Source: Lumbricus terrestris (Eukaryota > Annelida > Clitellata > Crassiclitellata > Lumbricidae). From it: a DNA stretch of 64,000 bases. A program made the position numbers and the translations under genes. Positions 51,552-63,784 of the stretch are shown in pieces. Each line of letters opens with the position of its first letter. Positions within the stretch are counted from its first letter, which is position 1. The stretch lies in contig OX457036.1 of NCBI GenBank assembly GCA_949752735.1, positions 5,494,676 to 5,558,675 of the forward strand, given 5' to 3'. Below the pieces are notes generated by a model, which was not told the origin of the DNA, ran no database searches, and saw only the letters and a program-made list of their open reading frames with translations.

Positions 51552-51622
51552 AGCACATGTGTGATAACAAAGATCATTCGCGACACCCTCCTCCTTTATC
51601 CTGACCTGGGACTGGCACTGTC
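51552..51622. repeat. CCAGTCCC dispersed repeat copy, reverse
   Basis: GTGATAACAAAGATCATTCG, CGACACCCTCCTCCTTTATCC and CTGGGACTGGCACTG. Confidence 0.75.
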
Positions 51623-51639
51623 GGATAGCAAACAGTGGC

Positions 51640-52970
51640 TGGGCTTCTCAAGAAAGAATGTCCTATGTATGGATCAAAATGAAATTGAAGGTAAGAAGAA
51701 GATGACTGGAAGAAACGGGGAACCAGGAAATGAGGAAGGAGCGTTGAACTGGAGGAGCAAAATGAGGATAATGTAAACCTGATGAATGGAAGGAGGTGGA
51801 AAGAGTGAACTGCGATGAAAAGGAATAGGAGTGGGGTTATGAAAAATTAATAAGTGGAGAAACCATAAAAGAATAGGCAATTTGATAACTTCATTGTTAT
51901 CTCTATCCTCATAAAGAGTCCAGAAGTACACAGCAAAACTGGAAATATAATAATATTAGAGTCACAGGCGAAGTGAAAGAGGCAACTTTTCAGTACGGAT
52001 AAAAAAGTCAGTTTCTTAGTAAAGAATTGTGACCATAAGGAGGCAGAGATTTTTCAGATGGACGGCAGCTGTGAATGAACGCCGTTGAAAGATAAAACGT
52101 GTATACGATGAACATCAAAAGTTCATTCATTTTTTGTTCTCATCAGCAACCTTCAACAGAGCCACGGAGTCATGGGCGTCGCTCATTGAGGCAGAATGTA
52201 GCACATAATATACCCTCTGGAATGTTGACACTCACCTCTTAACAAACAAATTTAATTTGTATTTTTAACAAATTTCTTCGCACATGGGCACTGATGACAC
52301 AAAAAATTCACATAAAAACCTCTGTGAAAACTGCCAATGTTCTTAATTACTTGTCTTACATTATTTTCAAGCTCTCCCTGAAGAAAATTTTCAACGTAAC
52401 CATTATGCTTTGCTTCTGCTGCAAAATAGCTGCGGGCGGTCTATGTTCCATGTTCAAGGTGTTACCACGCAAGATAAGTTCACTGGCAGATGATCTGCAC
52501 GTGCTTTGGTTTGATGTGAGGAGTGTAGGTTTATAATACGACATGTAGGAAGATGGAGATTGTGAAAGGAAAGAAATGCAGGCTGCGAAGAAGCCAAGGG
52601 GGGAGGAAGGATATAGACGAAACGAAGGAATGATGATAAGGGAAAGAATGAGTAGGTATGAGGTTAGTAAGAAGTGAGCGTTGTAACTTGTAAGTACAAT
52701 CTGCTATCGCCCATATTTGCTTTGTCTTTTTCCTTGGTATGTTCTTGGCCGGATTTCTTGGGCAGTGAACTCAAACGCAAGTCGCGATGTTGTTGTTGTT
52801 TTTCGTTGGTGGTGGTAGGGTGGTGGTAAATCAGTGCAGTGTTGCAATTTATCTGAAGGAAGTGGAGCGACTCCTGACGGCAAATTTCCGTTCGGAACGG
52901 AACGAGCTGCGGATCCTATCCATTGCAATAGACTAATTCGCGACACATGCCCATACGAGCATAAACATGT
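51640..52970. other. unassigned DNA, GA-rich in part
   Basis: 51640-51850 and 52550-52680 are purine-rich on the plus strand. A 62-80-codon frame pair at 52294-52544 has no recognisable family. No gene is supported. Confidence 0.45.
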
Positions 52971-52971
52971 A

Positions 52972-52973
<2 letters not shown>

Positions 52974-53047
<74 letters not shown>
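52974..53047. repeat. (AT)n microsatellite
   Basis: Over 35 perfect AT units. Confidence 0.97.
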
Positions 53048-53049
<2 letters not shown>

Positions 53050-53051
<2 letters not shown>

Positions 53052-54250
53052 TAGGCAGGTACAGTGTTTTTTGGTGTTATTGTCCAAGTCTGTTACAAAT
53101 TTTCAATTATGATTATCAATAATTATAATATAGGTATATTAAATTTAATCTGTAAAAATTCTTTTTTTGCAACTCCATAGTCATCCTGCCAAATGATGTC
53201 ACTGTGACTTGCTGGTATACGCTGGAACATGTTTCTTTTATAAATTGCAACAATAATGATTATCCTGCTATATCAAGTTTATTTCATAACAATTATTTGA
53301 GATATTATGACTTGATATAATCGCTCTTTGTTACTTTTTCGTTACGTTTTTGGAGCGTAAAAACCATTGAGTGGGTTCACTAAAAGTGTTATATTTCGAT
53401 GATATTTCGTTATTGTACGTAGCTATAAATTACATTTAGGACCGTACAACTTGATTCGAAAAATTCTTATCTTTGGCCAAGATATTGACCAATATACGTA
53501 GGTGGCTACTTTTTATGGCCCACCATGTACAGTCTCATCATTAGCAGCTTGTCTTCTCCTCCAACCTATAAGCTTACAATAAGTATACATCAAAACATGT
53601 ACTTGACTTCTTGCATCTTTGGTCAGCATTCTGCCGCACAGCCCGCGTTCCTCTCTATCCACCTGTCTCTTTTTTCTGCCTGCCTGCCTGCATGCATGCA
53701 TGCCTCATTGTACGTCTGAATGTCTGTCTCTCCTCCGTCAATTATATCCCTCCTCACTCTCTGCCTGGCTGATCATTAAAATCGTTAAGAAATACATCAA
53801 TCGCCGTTGGGGTAACTAGGCTACTCAATGTACTCATCCTCATGGAATTCGCGTCGGATTTCTCCACTCAACGCCAGATGGCCATTGGTCACGTGACCTA
53901 TGTGTTTGAATCATCCTCTGTCGTTCTGTGGAGCGCTAAGGAACGATGTCAGTTAATTGATTTCATTTACAGACTTTAATAATTGCAGTCATTATAAAGA
54001 AAATCTGAACTTTGGATCGAGGTCAATTCCAATGCAATTGGCATTGTACAATGTACATGTATTTCATATTGCCGTTTGCCTGGCATTACATTGTACGGTA
54101 GCCAATGGTATTGAATGCTGTCGTTTTTTGCTCAATATTGTGTTGCATTTTACGGTGTTTATTGTATTGTATTGCAATTGTGTTGTTTCGCATTGTATTA
54201 ACTCGTGTCGTGTTGTCATAATAATTATTGTTAAGCATAGTTTTCGTGTT
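53050..54250. other. unassigned DNA, one mariner-like end
   Basis: The minus strand at about 53526-53495 reads TACATGGTGGGCCATAAAAAG, similar to the terminus of 59771-60351. No partner end was found. CTGCCTGCCTGCATGCATGC is at about 53678. BAT-like GTTGTATTGTATT words recur at 54140-54265. Confidence 0.4.
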
Positions 54251-54269
54251 GTATTGTATTTCGTTGCAT

Positions 54270-54400
54270 TACCCTTTCCTTCCATTCCCTTCCCTTCCCT
54301 TGCCTCTCACTTCCTTCCTTTCCCTTCGACTTCCCATTCTCTTACTTTACCTTACTTTACTTTACTACAGCTTCCCTTCTCTTGCTTCATCTAACTTTAC
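54270..54400. repeat. (CCTTC)n and (TTTAC)n pyrimidine tract
   Basis: CCCTTCCCTTCCCTTGCC, then TTACTTTACCTTACTTTAC. Confidence 0.8.
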
Positions 54401-54734
54401 CCTGTTCTTAACCATTCAGTAGCATACACGTCCTTCCCGCACCTTACACCACCTTCCCTCCTCTCTGTTTGCAATGACTAACAGTCGAATAATCTCCGTT
54501 TCGAATTAATCTGACGTGAAGCCAATGCATCTCATTGGAGAGGCGTCTTCGAAATAGTAGACACATTGGAACATCGTCTTCTGCTTAAGGAAATTGCCAA
54601 CACCCTCCTCCCCATCCCACCCCCGTCCGAATGTTTTTCGCATGCAAAGAATGTTCGGTAGTTTTTACGACGAGATATTCCTCTCTATTAGCCGCCAGTC
54701 ATTGGCGATTGCGGGAGAAAGTCGAAAAGAAAAC

Positions 54735-55265
54735 TGCACTTGAGGAAACAGCTGCTGCACATGTGCATATACGTATTGTTGCTAATAAGACAGAAGAGGA
54801 TAAATAGCAATCCGAAAGCAAAGAATAGGCGGAAGAAGGAGAAGTGGAAGAAAAAAGAAAGTGGAGGAAAAGGAAGAAAGAAGAATAAGACGATGAGGAG
54901 AAAAAGGAGGAGGAGGAAGAGGAAGGATAAGGAGAATAAACAGAAGGAAGGAATAAACGATGAGGAAGAAGGTGAAGAATAGGAAAGATGAAGAATTGGA
55001 GAAGAGGACGAAGATGAAGAACAAGATGAACGAAAGAGCACGATGAGGAGAAGGAGGAAGAATAAGGACGAGAAGTAGCAGTTGAAGAGTGAATAGGACA
55101 AGAAGTTGACAAGAATAATTATGTTATTAAAATAGGTCGATCAAACAATGAAACAGAATAACAGTAAGTAGAAAAAGGAAAGGGATGAGAAGAAGGAATT
55201 GAAACAGGAATAGGACGATGTGGAACTAGAAGATGAAAGGGAAGAAGAATATGAGGAAGAAATCG
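54735..55265. repeat. GA-rich polypurine tract, irregular
   Basis: AGGAGGAAGAGGAAGGA-type words without a fixed period. Frames on both strands are compositional artefacts. Confidence 0.8.
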
Positions 55266-55269
55266 GCCA

Positions 55270-56285
55270 CTAACAATAATATTATACCTTAATTAGTCAT
55301 AATCGCTCCAGTGATCAGAAACATCGATGTCTGATTCCGAATTTCGCACAGGCGAATAGCAAGGTTTTCACTTTAAGAGTCTATTCTTCCGGTGACATAT
55401 CGATTGTATACGGTTATAACTCCTGATCTGTGGATTAAGTTTCCCCAAGCCTTATAATTTATTATTATTACTATCCCCAATTTAACATGGATTTGAAATT
55501 GTTTATTTTTAAATAAAAGCAGTACTGATCAGTTGATTTGACGTACTCCCACAATTGAGCTTTTGATGCATGGATTGGTAGTTAACTTGACTAAAGACAC
55601 CGTTGGCGATTTCGACTTTCAAATTATCATCTTCTATGATCTACATGACATTGTATACTCGCACGTTCTGGTTATCCCATTCACAACAAGGGATCATAAT
55701 ATTATTATTCCGTATAGTTTGCGTCATCATCCTCATAGCTTCGAATCCTCGATAAAGGACAAAACAAATTACATTTACCTAGTACGACCAGTCACCTTGT
55801 GCCGTCAGTTCGAGGAACTCTAGCGACCGTCATGACCAGCCTTCTCCACTCCGTTCTGTTCTGTGTACGACCAGTGACCCCTCTATCTGATATGTACCTG
55901 GCACTGAGGCCATGAGAGCAATTTACACGTTGCCGGTATGATACGATCCATATAGATCAACCCGACAAAGTCTTTTGCAAAGGTTATTTTCCATCAATCT
56001 CTAAGCTTCAAAGCCTGTGTGTAATGTGTATCTTATTGTGATTTGAATACAGGCGTTAACTTTACCAGTAAGTGTGCCTATTTAATTTAGCGATTGCATG
56101 CTTTTTTTTGTAATGGTCAATTTGTGCGCGAAAGTTCAAGTTCTAAAAGGTGTCCAGATTAAAACATGTTAGCAGCACCTTTGAGGTATGAATCAAAGGA
56201 AAACACGATTGCTCTCCCTATCCATTAATCATTAATTTCTTCAAAAATCCCATTTCGTCTGCAAGATCGATTCACTCTTTATCTG
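55270..56285. other. unassigned DNA
   Basis: An 86-codon frame at 55563-55823 has no recognised family. CCTGGCACTGAGGCCATGAG, CAATTTACACGTTGCCGGTA and TGATACGATCCATATAGA (about 55898-55960) recur at about 57088-57150, a short dispersed repeat. Confidence 0.5.
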
Positions 56286-56289
56286 CTCT

Positions 56290-56965
56290 GAAAACCCAGA
56301 TAAAGAAAGCGGAAGAGGAATAGGAGGATGTGGGAGAGGAATACAGCGTTGGAGGATGTGGAAGGTTGGAGACGATGGAAAATAAATAGGAAGTGGAAGG
56401 ATGGGAAAGAATATTTGAAAAGGAAGAAAAGAATGGGAAGAAAGAAGAAAGTGAGGGTGAAGAAGGAAATCATGGAATACAAGACTGAGATGATGAGGAT
56501 GCGGACGAGAGGAAGATGCAAAAATGTAGAAGAAGAAGAAAGAGTAGGAGAAAGGGGAGAAGGAAGAGTAGGATGAGGAGGAAGATAAAAAAATTAGACG
56601 GAGGAAAAAGACGAAATGGAGAAAGAGGAGTAGGAAAAGGAGGAAGAGGAGGACGAGGAAGAGGAAAAGAAGTATGAAGAAGAAAAAGAGGAAGATAAGT
56701 ATAGGAAGAAGAAGAAGAAGAGGTGGAAGAGGAGAAGAAAGAGTAAGATGAGGAGAAAGATAAAAAGAGGACGAAGAGGAAAAAGGAGGAAGTGAAGGTA
56801 GAGGAGTGGGAAGAGGAGGAAGAGGAGGACGCGGAAGAGGAAAAAATATGAAGGAGAAAAATAGGAAGAGGAGGAAGAAAATGAAGATGACGACGAAGAG
56901 GAGGAAAAGGCAAAAGGAGTAGTGGGAAGGGGAGGAAGAAAATGATGAAGAGGAGGGAAACTAGA
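56290..56965. repeat. GA-rich polypurine tract, irregular
   Basis: About 670 bp of GAAGAGGAGGAA-type words. No coding evidence. Confidence 0.8.
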
Positions 56966-57319
56966 CTGGAAGGAGGACGTTAAGGATAAGGAGTAAACAA
57001 AAGTCAGTATGATCGACTGTTAACGACTTCACCTTCCTAGCCTCGGCATATGATGATTAGTAGCCAGTCATCCGCTGTAGAGCGGCGCCTGGCACTGAGC
57101 CCATGAGAGCAATTTACACGTCGCCGGTATGATACAATCCATTTAGAACAACCCGATAAAGTCTTTTGCAGAAGTTATTCTAACCACTTTGTATCGCCAG
57201 AACAACAGAGCACGAAAAGACAATGAAGCACAGACAAAGAGAAAAGAAAGCAGACAGATATTCATATACAAGGAAAACAATAAACAGCTCAACTAACAAT
57301 AATAATTATTATCAATGGC

Positions 57320-57497
57320 CAGGGCTTAAAGTGTGCCTGGACGGTCATGGACGGCGTCCATGCACTTATTTTAAAATCTGAACGCCGTCCTGCCACTTAT
57401 TGACCAGCACTGACTGGAAAGGTAAGGGGCGTCCAGGCACTTCTTTTGGAAAGGTAAGGGGCGTCCAGGCACTTATTTTTCCACACTTTAAGCACTG
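57320..57497. mobile_element. hAT-like MITE (LTR-insertion family)
   Basis: Ends CAGGGCTTAAAGTGTG and CACACTTTAAGCACTG. Interior GGACGGTCATGGACGGCGTC and a repeated GGTAAGGGGCGTCCAGGCAC. Same family as 20947 and the LTR insertions. No 8-bp duplication is seen, so one flank is probably altered. Confidence 0.8.
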
Positions 57498-57599
57498 GCC
57501 CACACGCATATAATTGCCACGGAAGTCAATGATATAACCGACTTCTAAAGTGCATGAAAAATGTAACACAGTCCGATCTGAATTTATCCTCCTCCCTAA

Positions 57600-57692
57600 G
57601 AGAGCGCCTCTGAGTAGTTTTTTCTTGAAGGAGCGCTATATAAATGTCTGAATGAATGATTGAATGAATGAATGAATGAATGAATGAATGAA
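57600..57692 (+). mobile_element. retroelement 3' hairpin with (AATG)n tail
   Basis: GAGCGCCTCTGAGTAG...CTTGAAGGAGCGCTATATAAATG is followed by TGAATGAATGAATG. This shows the tail type that seeds ATTC/AATG microsatellites in the window. Confidence 0.75.
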
Positions 57693-57801
57693 TAAGAGGC
57701 TTAGACTCTCTCGTCACTTGGAATGGTGTTTAGTGTATGCTGGTGCTTTTTCGAATGGTAGATGTTATGGTTGATTGTGATGGCAAAACAAACACTCTGG
57801 C

Positions 57802-58040
57802 CAGTGGCGGCGCCAGGATTTCAGTTTTGGGCGGGGGGCTGAAGCCTCGCGGAGGAAAACTTCCATTTTCATCCCCAAATATGTCTGACAACCTTTTTTT
57901 AATCATCCGATCGCGAAATCTCATGTGTGCGTTTCATTTTTGGTGAGCTTACCGTGAGAATATTTCACTTTTACATGTCAAAAACCGAAAGGGCTTTTTC
58001 TGGGGCTTAGCCCCTGGCCCCTCCTATAGCGCCACCACTG
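57802..58040. mobile_element. hAT-like MITE, 239 bp, perfect 8-bp TSD
   Basis: Ends CAGTGGCGGCGCCAGG and CCTATAGCGCCACCACTG (imperfect inverted repeat). ACTCTGGC at 57794-57801 and 58041-58048. The interior holds the CTGACAACCTTTTTTTAATC module. Confidence 0.93.
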
Positions 58041-58049
58041 ACTCTGGCA

Positions 58050-58660
58050 CAAAGAACAGACGAACGCGGCATCGCTTCCCGTTACTACCTTTCCAGAGAT
58101 CCACTCAACCTTTCATTCGGTAGATGGCGTTGATAGGATGCGCTTTTTGACTTGATGTGCGCCCTGCATGGTTGCCGACAGCTAAATTCACCTACTCTTA
58201 TAATTTGTGGTCACCTATTCATGATTTGAACGAGTATTGCAATCAAGCCGCATTGTCTCAGTTTGATATTAAACAAATACTATTTTTATTATTAACGTTA
58301 ATCCTGAATACCATCTACGCTAGCAGCCGGCTGGTAACTATATAGTTGAATTTAATGCCCCGATGTTCCATGCACAATGTTTCAAATGTTGGTGCTTCTA
58401 AACGATGATGTAATCAGATCATTGAATATCATTACACGGAGATCGGTCTGATCAGGACACGAAGATGGTCGATAAGACTAGTAATTTCAGAAGGACCTTT
58501 TCTTGAACCAGTTGAATGCTACGCTACACAAAAATATATATAGCATCAGTTGAAAATGTTTTAAAGGTATTTAAGAACGTTTGTGAAAATTGCAGTTGTC
58601 GTTAAACGACGCCGTGTCGTAATGACATGAGGGTCAGGGTCAGGATGCTATTTTGATTGG
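58050..58660. other. unassigned DNA
   Basis: No gene seen. GTCGTTAAACGACGCCGTGT at about 58597 is a fragment of a dispersed family. Confidence 0.45.
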
Positions 58661-58664
58661 GTCG

Positions 58665-58718
58665 CTCCTCCTCCTCCTCCTCCTCCTCCTCCTCCTCCTC
58701 CTCCTCCTCCTCCTCCTC
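58665..58718. repeat. (CCT)n microsatellite
   Basis: About 18 CTC units. Confidence 0.97.
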
Positions 58719-58904
58719 CTAACGACAGCTTAGGACAACAGAGGGCGCTGCAGTCGACAAAAATTTGTTTGGCGCATTAAAGATCATTTAATGTTTAATA
58801 TAGTATCAGCTGGAAACGATTTAGAGGTGTATAGAAAGGTCACTGCATGAGACAGAGAGAAGGAATGATATTGCAGATATTGGTTATGAACTATCAAGCA
58901 TGAT

Positions 58905-59400
58905 GAATGGTTGGATCCAGAGTTTAACGACAGCTTAAGGCAATTGATGCTGCTCTCGTTTGATCGCTCGCCTTCCTGAATACTTTCATATATCAACGTC
59001 TATATGGTCAATCAACTTTACGGGTCTCCTAGCTCTACCTCATCGCATCCAAAGTTTTTGTTCTGGTCCTCAAGTCAAAACTCGCGCCGACATTTCTCAT
59101 GTATTTCGTTCGTTCTCCTCTTCCTGCATCTTCTCATCGACTTCACCGTTCTCTGAACAAGTCTGACTTGTTCTTGTCCCACAAGGTAGGACCACAATAA
59201 TAATTGCTCAAACACGATCCTTCACCATCATTGGTCCCTCCTTATGGAATTCTCTTCCCTCCACTCTACGTTGCGCTATTCTTCCTGGATAGCAATCTAC
59301 ATCTAACTCTCTCTATATCTTCTTAATAATTCTCGTAATTCTCGCACTGGGAATGCCGCTTTGTGAATATTTTACTGAAAAGGCGCTATAGAAATTACTA
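58905..59400 (+). pseudogene. non-LTR retrotransposon RT C-terminal fragment
   Basis: The plus strand encodes LIARLPEYFHIS (compare LIVRLPRYFHIS of the 12 kb LINE), then, in other frames, a decayed LP/HRI block and TRSFTIIGPSLWNSLPSTLR, the final ORF2 block. The end is AAAAGGCGCTATAGAAATTA. It is preceded by GGATCCAGAGTTTAACGACA, a dispersed repeat. Multiple frame breaks; a relic. Confidence 0.8.
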
Positions 59401-59499
59401 ATAATGTGTAACATTGCAACAAAGAAGTTGTCGTCAACGGAAATTACTTTGCGTGTAACAGCAAACAGCTGAAGTTAGAAGGCGAATTAAAACAAACCA

Positions 59500-59710
59500 C
59501 AAATTGCATCGTTTATATAGCATCAGTTATAAACTAGGAAAGGGTGTTTAAGCATGCGTCATAAGAAATCAATTAGTTGTAGTAGGCCTACCATTCAGTC
59601 AAGAGACACTTTGTGATAACATAGTAAGTGTTCATTAGCATCGCCTCCTTCTTTATCCGGACTTGAGACTGGCACGGCCAGAGAACGACCAGGGGCGGAG
59701 TTATAGCCTA
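59500..59710. repeat. CCAGTCCC dispersed repeat, long reverse copy
   Basis: AGCATCAGTTATAAACTAGG...GTGATAACATAGTAAGTG, CATCGCCTCCTTCTTTATCC and GGACTTGAGACTGGCACGGC, extending to GGGGCGGAGTTATAG. It shows the family is at least 200 bp long. Confidence 0.65.
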
Positions 59711-59770
59711 CGTAAAAAGGTAAAGTCTTAGCTTTATGAACATCTGTAACCATGGTCCTTGATCGGTATA

Positions 59771-60351
59771 CAGGGTGGGCCAAAAAAGTACCGTCTGAGG
59801 TTTTTGCCAATTATCTTGACCAGATGTCAGAATTTTAAAATCAACTTTCACAGGTTTATTCGCAATTCATATTTAGGCCTACGTCCAATAGCCAAATTTT
59901 AAAACGGAACAAAGTTATATCATTCTTAGTGAGTCCGCTCCTAATGTTTTCCGATGATACAAAAACATAACGCAATAATATGAAACAAAAAAGATTTTAT
60001 TAAGTCATATTTCAAATAATTGCTTTAAAATTAGGAAACTTGGTTTTGCCCGATAATCACTATTATCATATTTTCAGAAAAAGAAACATAATTATAAGCA
60101 TACCTGCACGTCAGTGCGAAGCCAAAAATAAGTGATCTGCCAGACTGATAAATTGTAATTAAAACAATAAAATTGAAGTTTCTAAAAAAAATGCCCAAAT
60201 TGTCAAAGACAGGCAATTTTTTTAAATATTTAGGTGAAATTTGACTGTTTTAAGTAGATGTGAATTGCCTTTGAGCGACAAAACTTGATTTGAAATGTTT
60301 TACTTATGGTTAAGATCTTTAGGCGTTGAGCCTGTTTTTAGGCCCACTCTG
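59771..60351. mobile_element. mariner-like TIR element, TA target, 581 bp
   Basis: TA|CAGGGTGGGCCAAAAAAG at the left and TTTTTAGGCCCACTCTG|TA at the right. Imperfect inverted ends with TA flanks fit the Tc1/mariner/IS630 group. No transposase frame. Confidence 0.7.
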
Positions 60352-60486
60352 TATTTCAGATTACCGATTTACTGCAATATATGTAAATAGAGATAATCCA
60401 TCGACATTTATATAAAATCAATTACAATCGTTTCAACGGTGTTGAGGGAACGCGTTATAAGACATCAAGTAGGCATAGTAATAATC

Positions 60487-60828
60487 AGGGCTGTTCTGGC
60501 AAATTTTGAGGTGAGTAGGCCCACACGCTGCGGCCGAAAAATTGACCAAATTTTCAGAAAATCTTTTTTGTCATCAGATGCTTTTCGGACGTTTTCCCGC
60601 CCAGAAAACGTTCACCGCGGCATAAAACGATCTAATCTAATGATTTCTAAGAGTAAAATCGCGATTTTTCTAATTTTCTGCTGCTTTATACAAACTTTCT
60701 TTACTTTGTTCTTTAATTGTGAAGTATAAGTATACGCTGTATAGCCTCGTTTTCGGAACTACGTACACGAGTCCAAATTTTTCTTCAGGCGAGTACACGC
60801 TGTATATCCGCGAATACCCTCGTGTGCA
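60487..60828. mobile_element. possible TIR element, GTATACGC-rich
   Basis: Starts CAGGGCTGTTCTGG and ends near GTGTGCAGCCC. The interior has the TCATCAGATGCTTTTCGGACG module and GTATACGCTGTATAG words, as does 4975-5250. Ends do not form a clean hAT terminus and no duplication was found. Confidence 0.35.
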
Positions 60829-60834
60829 GCCCAG

Positions 60835-60893
60835 ATGATAATTAGCGTCGCCCTCCTCGATTGCCAAGACTTGGGACTGGCTCTGCCAGAGTA
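60835..60893. repeat. CCAGTCCC dispersed repeat copy, reverse
   Basis: GATAATTAGCGTCGCCCTCC, then CCAAGACTTGGGACTGGCTC. Confidence 0.65.
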
Positions 60894-60899
60894 CGAATC

Positions 60900-61555
60900 G
60901 TGGCGGAGCTATATGTGGAAAAGGTGATGCACTGAGTCTTGGGAACATCATGATAAACCCCGAATGAAGTTATACGTACTGATGCAAGTAGACGGTCACT
61001 ATAATTATAGGTTTAAGATTACTGTTAATTGCCTTAAACGCATTTATTCAACACCATTTAAATGTTTTGGACTGACGTAATATAAATCGTGATGTATTTC
61101 CAAACGCTGAATTATAGCCAAGCAAACCTTCATAATTTACATGCCCGCCAATTTTGCTTTGACTGAGCCCCCAATGAATCGCTAATCCAACTATGTCTTA
61201 GTGGATAGATCTTCTGGATGCCATGAATATTTTTATCTGTCATTTATATAGCGCCACTTCAAGAACGACATTGGATCGTCAGTATAGTGATTACGGCGTT
61301 TCAGTGGAGTGATATATTCCGTCGGGTTTGACAATGAGTATTATAGTCATCTGATAATTATAGGCGCTAAAGAAATATATTCAAGGCGCTATAATAGACG
61401 TACTCTGAATGATTGAATGATTGAATGAAATAATTAATAAAGAATGATTGAATGAATGTGTGCTCTACACTAGAGATATCGTCGAGATAGATATTACTCA
61501 TCACTGATAATATCGCAGGATATCACGATATTATTCATCGTCGAGATGAGCACGG
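60900..61555. other. unassigned DNA with retroelement-end traces
   Basis: TTTATATAGCGCCACTTCAAG at about 61244 and CAAGGCGCTATAATAG at about 61381, followed by TGAATGATTGAATGA, look like decayed LINE ends. No gene seen. Confidence 0.45.
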
Positions 61556-61559
61556 GAAA

Positions 61560-61560
61560 T

Positions 61561-61624
<64 letters not shown>

Positions 61625-61671
61625 ATCGATCGATCATTCGATCGATCAATCAATCAATCAACCAACCAACT

Positions 61672-61702
<31 letters not shown>

Positions 61703-61773
61703 TAATCAATCAATCAATCAGTCAGTCAGTCAATCAATCAATCAAACAATCAATCAATCAATCAATCAGTCAG

Positions 61774-61806
<33 letters not shown>

Positions 61807-61910
61807 CCATTAATCAATCAATCAATCAATCAATCAATCGATCAATCAATCGATCAATCGATCAATCAGTCACTCAATCAATCATCATAATAATCAATTA
61901 ATTAATTAAT
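61560..61910. repeat. (AATC)n microsatellite, about 350 bp
   Basis: AATC units with GATC, GTCA and ACCA variants, then TTAA repeats at the end. Confidence 0.97.
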
Positions 61911-62084
61911 TAATTATCAACTGATTTAAGACACCACTTTTTTGTATATGTGGACATACAATTTGCACAAGAAGGACACACATCTATTATGCTACATCGG
62001 AATGCGTAAGTATCTACAAATTACGTAAGTCCCGCTATTCCACCCTCTTTCCCTAAAAAATAATGATGGTGATAATAATTATAA

Positions 62085-62525
<441 letters not shown>

Positions 62526-62569
62526 GTAGTAACAATGGTATCAGGAATAACTGCAATGTTTACTTTCCG

Positions 62570-63185
62570 ACACACTTACTCCGATATCCTGTCCGAAAAC
62601 TTCTCTCCTTTCAAGTCCAAGGATTTGTCCGGTCAACGGACGAACGCACGGACGAAAGGACGAATAGGAGGACGAGAAAGACTTCGTCCGGAAATATCAA
62701 CTGCAAACCTTCCTAAATCGCAATTACTGGTTTGCACCGATTTTCCTGCCAGGACCTAATCGACTTAGCAAACGCAAGGCCGCCGAAACAGATATACTTC
62801 GCGGAATGCGCGCCAGACCGCAAGATTGCACCGCTAGGTGCGCACGGGTGTGGCCGCATTCGATCGCTGCTTCCGGTTGAGGGTTCCTGGCTGTTTCCGG
62901 TTTTCCGCGGTTGTGTTGTAAGCATCTGTCAGTGAATGCTTGATCAGATTCTGTGAGCTTTTCAACTCGTTGCTACGTTGTTTGTTTTTGTCTTTAGTTT
63001 TCTTCGAGCAATTCGTTTCCAGTTTTTTTCCATTTCCTTATCGTTTTGTTCGCTGTCGCATTCCTTCACTTTAACTTGATATTATTCTTCTTTTCCTCGC
63101 CATTTTCCGTGCTGTCAGCTTTGCCTTCATACATACTTACGAACATAAATGCCTACATGGATACATACAGATACATGTACGTCTA
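62570..63185. other. GC/CpG-richer segment, function unknown
   Basis: 62620-62930 has more CpG than its surroundings, with (ACGGACGAA)-like words at 62636-62670 and CCGCTAGGTGCGCACGGG at 62830. A 67-codon plus frame (62732-62935) has no recognised family. It could be a promoter or first-exon region; nothing firm. Confidence 0.3.
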
Positions 63186-63189
63186 CAGG

Positions 63190-63480
63190 TTCAGGTACAA
63201 ATACAGATCCACACAGACACACACACACAAACACACAGAGACTCACAGACACACATACAGACACACATACAGACACACATACAGACACACACACACACAC
63301 ATACAGACACACACACACCCACACAGACACAAACGCACGCACACACAATGCATGTCTGTCTGTCTCCCTGTCTGTCTGTCTGTCTGCCTGTCTGTCAATC
63401 TGTTTTGTCTGTCAGTCCCTCTCTCACTCACACGTGCACACGCACACTCCCCTCCCCACCCCACACACACACACACGGCA
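63190..63480. repeat. (CA)n / (CAGACA)n / (CTGT)n cluster
   Basis: CACAGACACACATACAGACA units, then CTGTCTGTCTG, then (CA)n again. Confidence 0.93.
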
Positions 63481-63599
63481 CAGAATCCTTTCCTCCCAGA
63501 ATGCTAATTGGTTCCTAAAGAGGGTCCGCCTTTTCGTTTCCACTCCAGCAGTTGACCTCTGTATCGTCGTCCATCTATCTCCCTCATATGCTTCTCTCC

Positions 63600-63780
63600 T
63601 CTACATTGCACGTCTGTCTGTCTGTCTGTCTGTATGTCTGTTTATCTGGCAGCACGTTTATCTGTCTGTCTGCCTGCCTATCTGTCTGTTCACCTGTCAG
63701 CCTGCCTACCTGTATGTCAGCATGTCTATATGTCTCTGTCTGTCTATCTGTCTACATGCCTATGTATGTCTATTGTCTAA
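63600..63780. repeat. (CTGT)n degenerate tract
   Basis: CTGTCTGTCTGTATGTCTGT-type words. CLSV frames are artefacts. Confidence 0.92.
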
Positions 63781-63784
63781 CGTC

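Noticed and set aside
49592..51570. Two minus-strand frames of over 600 codons (SISSSPFPP type)
   Set aside because: They are translations of the polypurine minisatellite, occur in several frames at once and have no complex sequence.
53050..53530. Complete mariner-like element ending at TACATGGTGGGCC
   Set aside because: Only one terminus is recognisable; no matching left end was found upstream.
57312..57505. 8-bp target duplication around the MITE 57320-57497
   Set aside because: TCAATGGC on the left and GCCCACAC on the right do not match.
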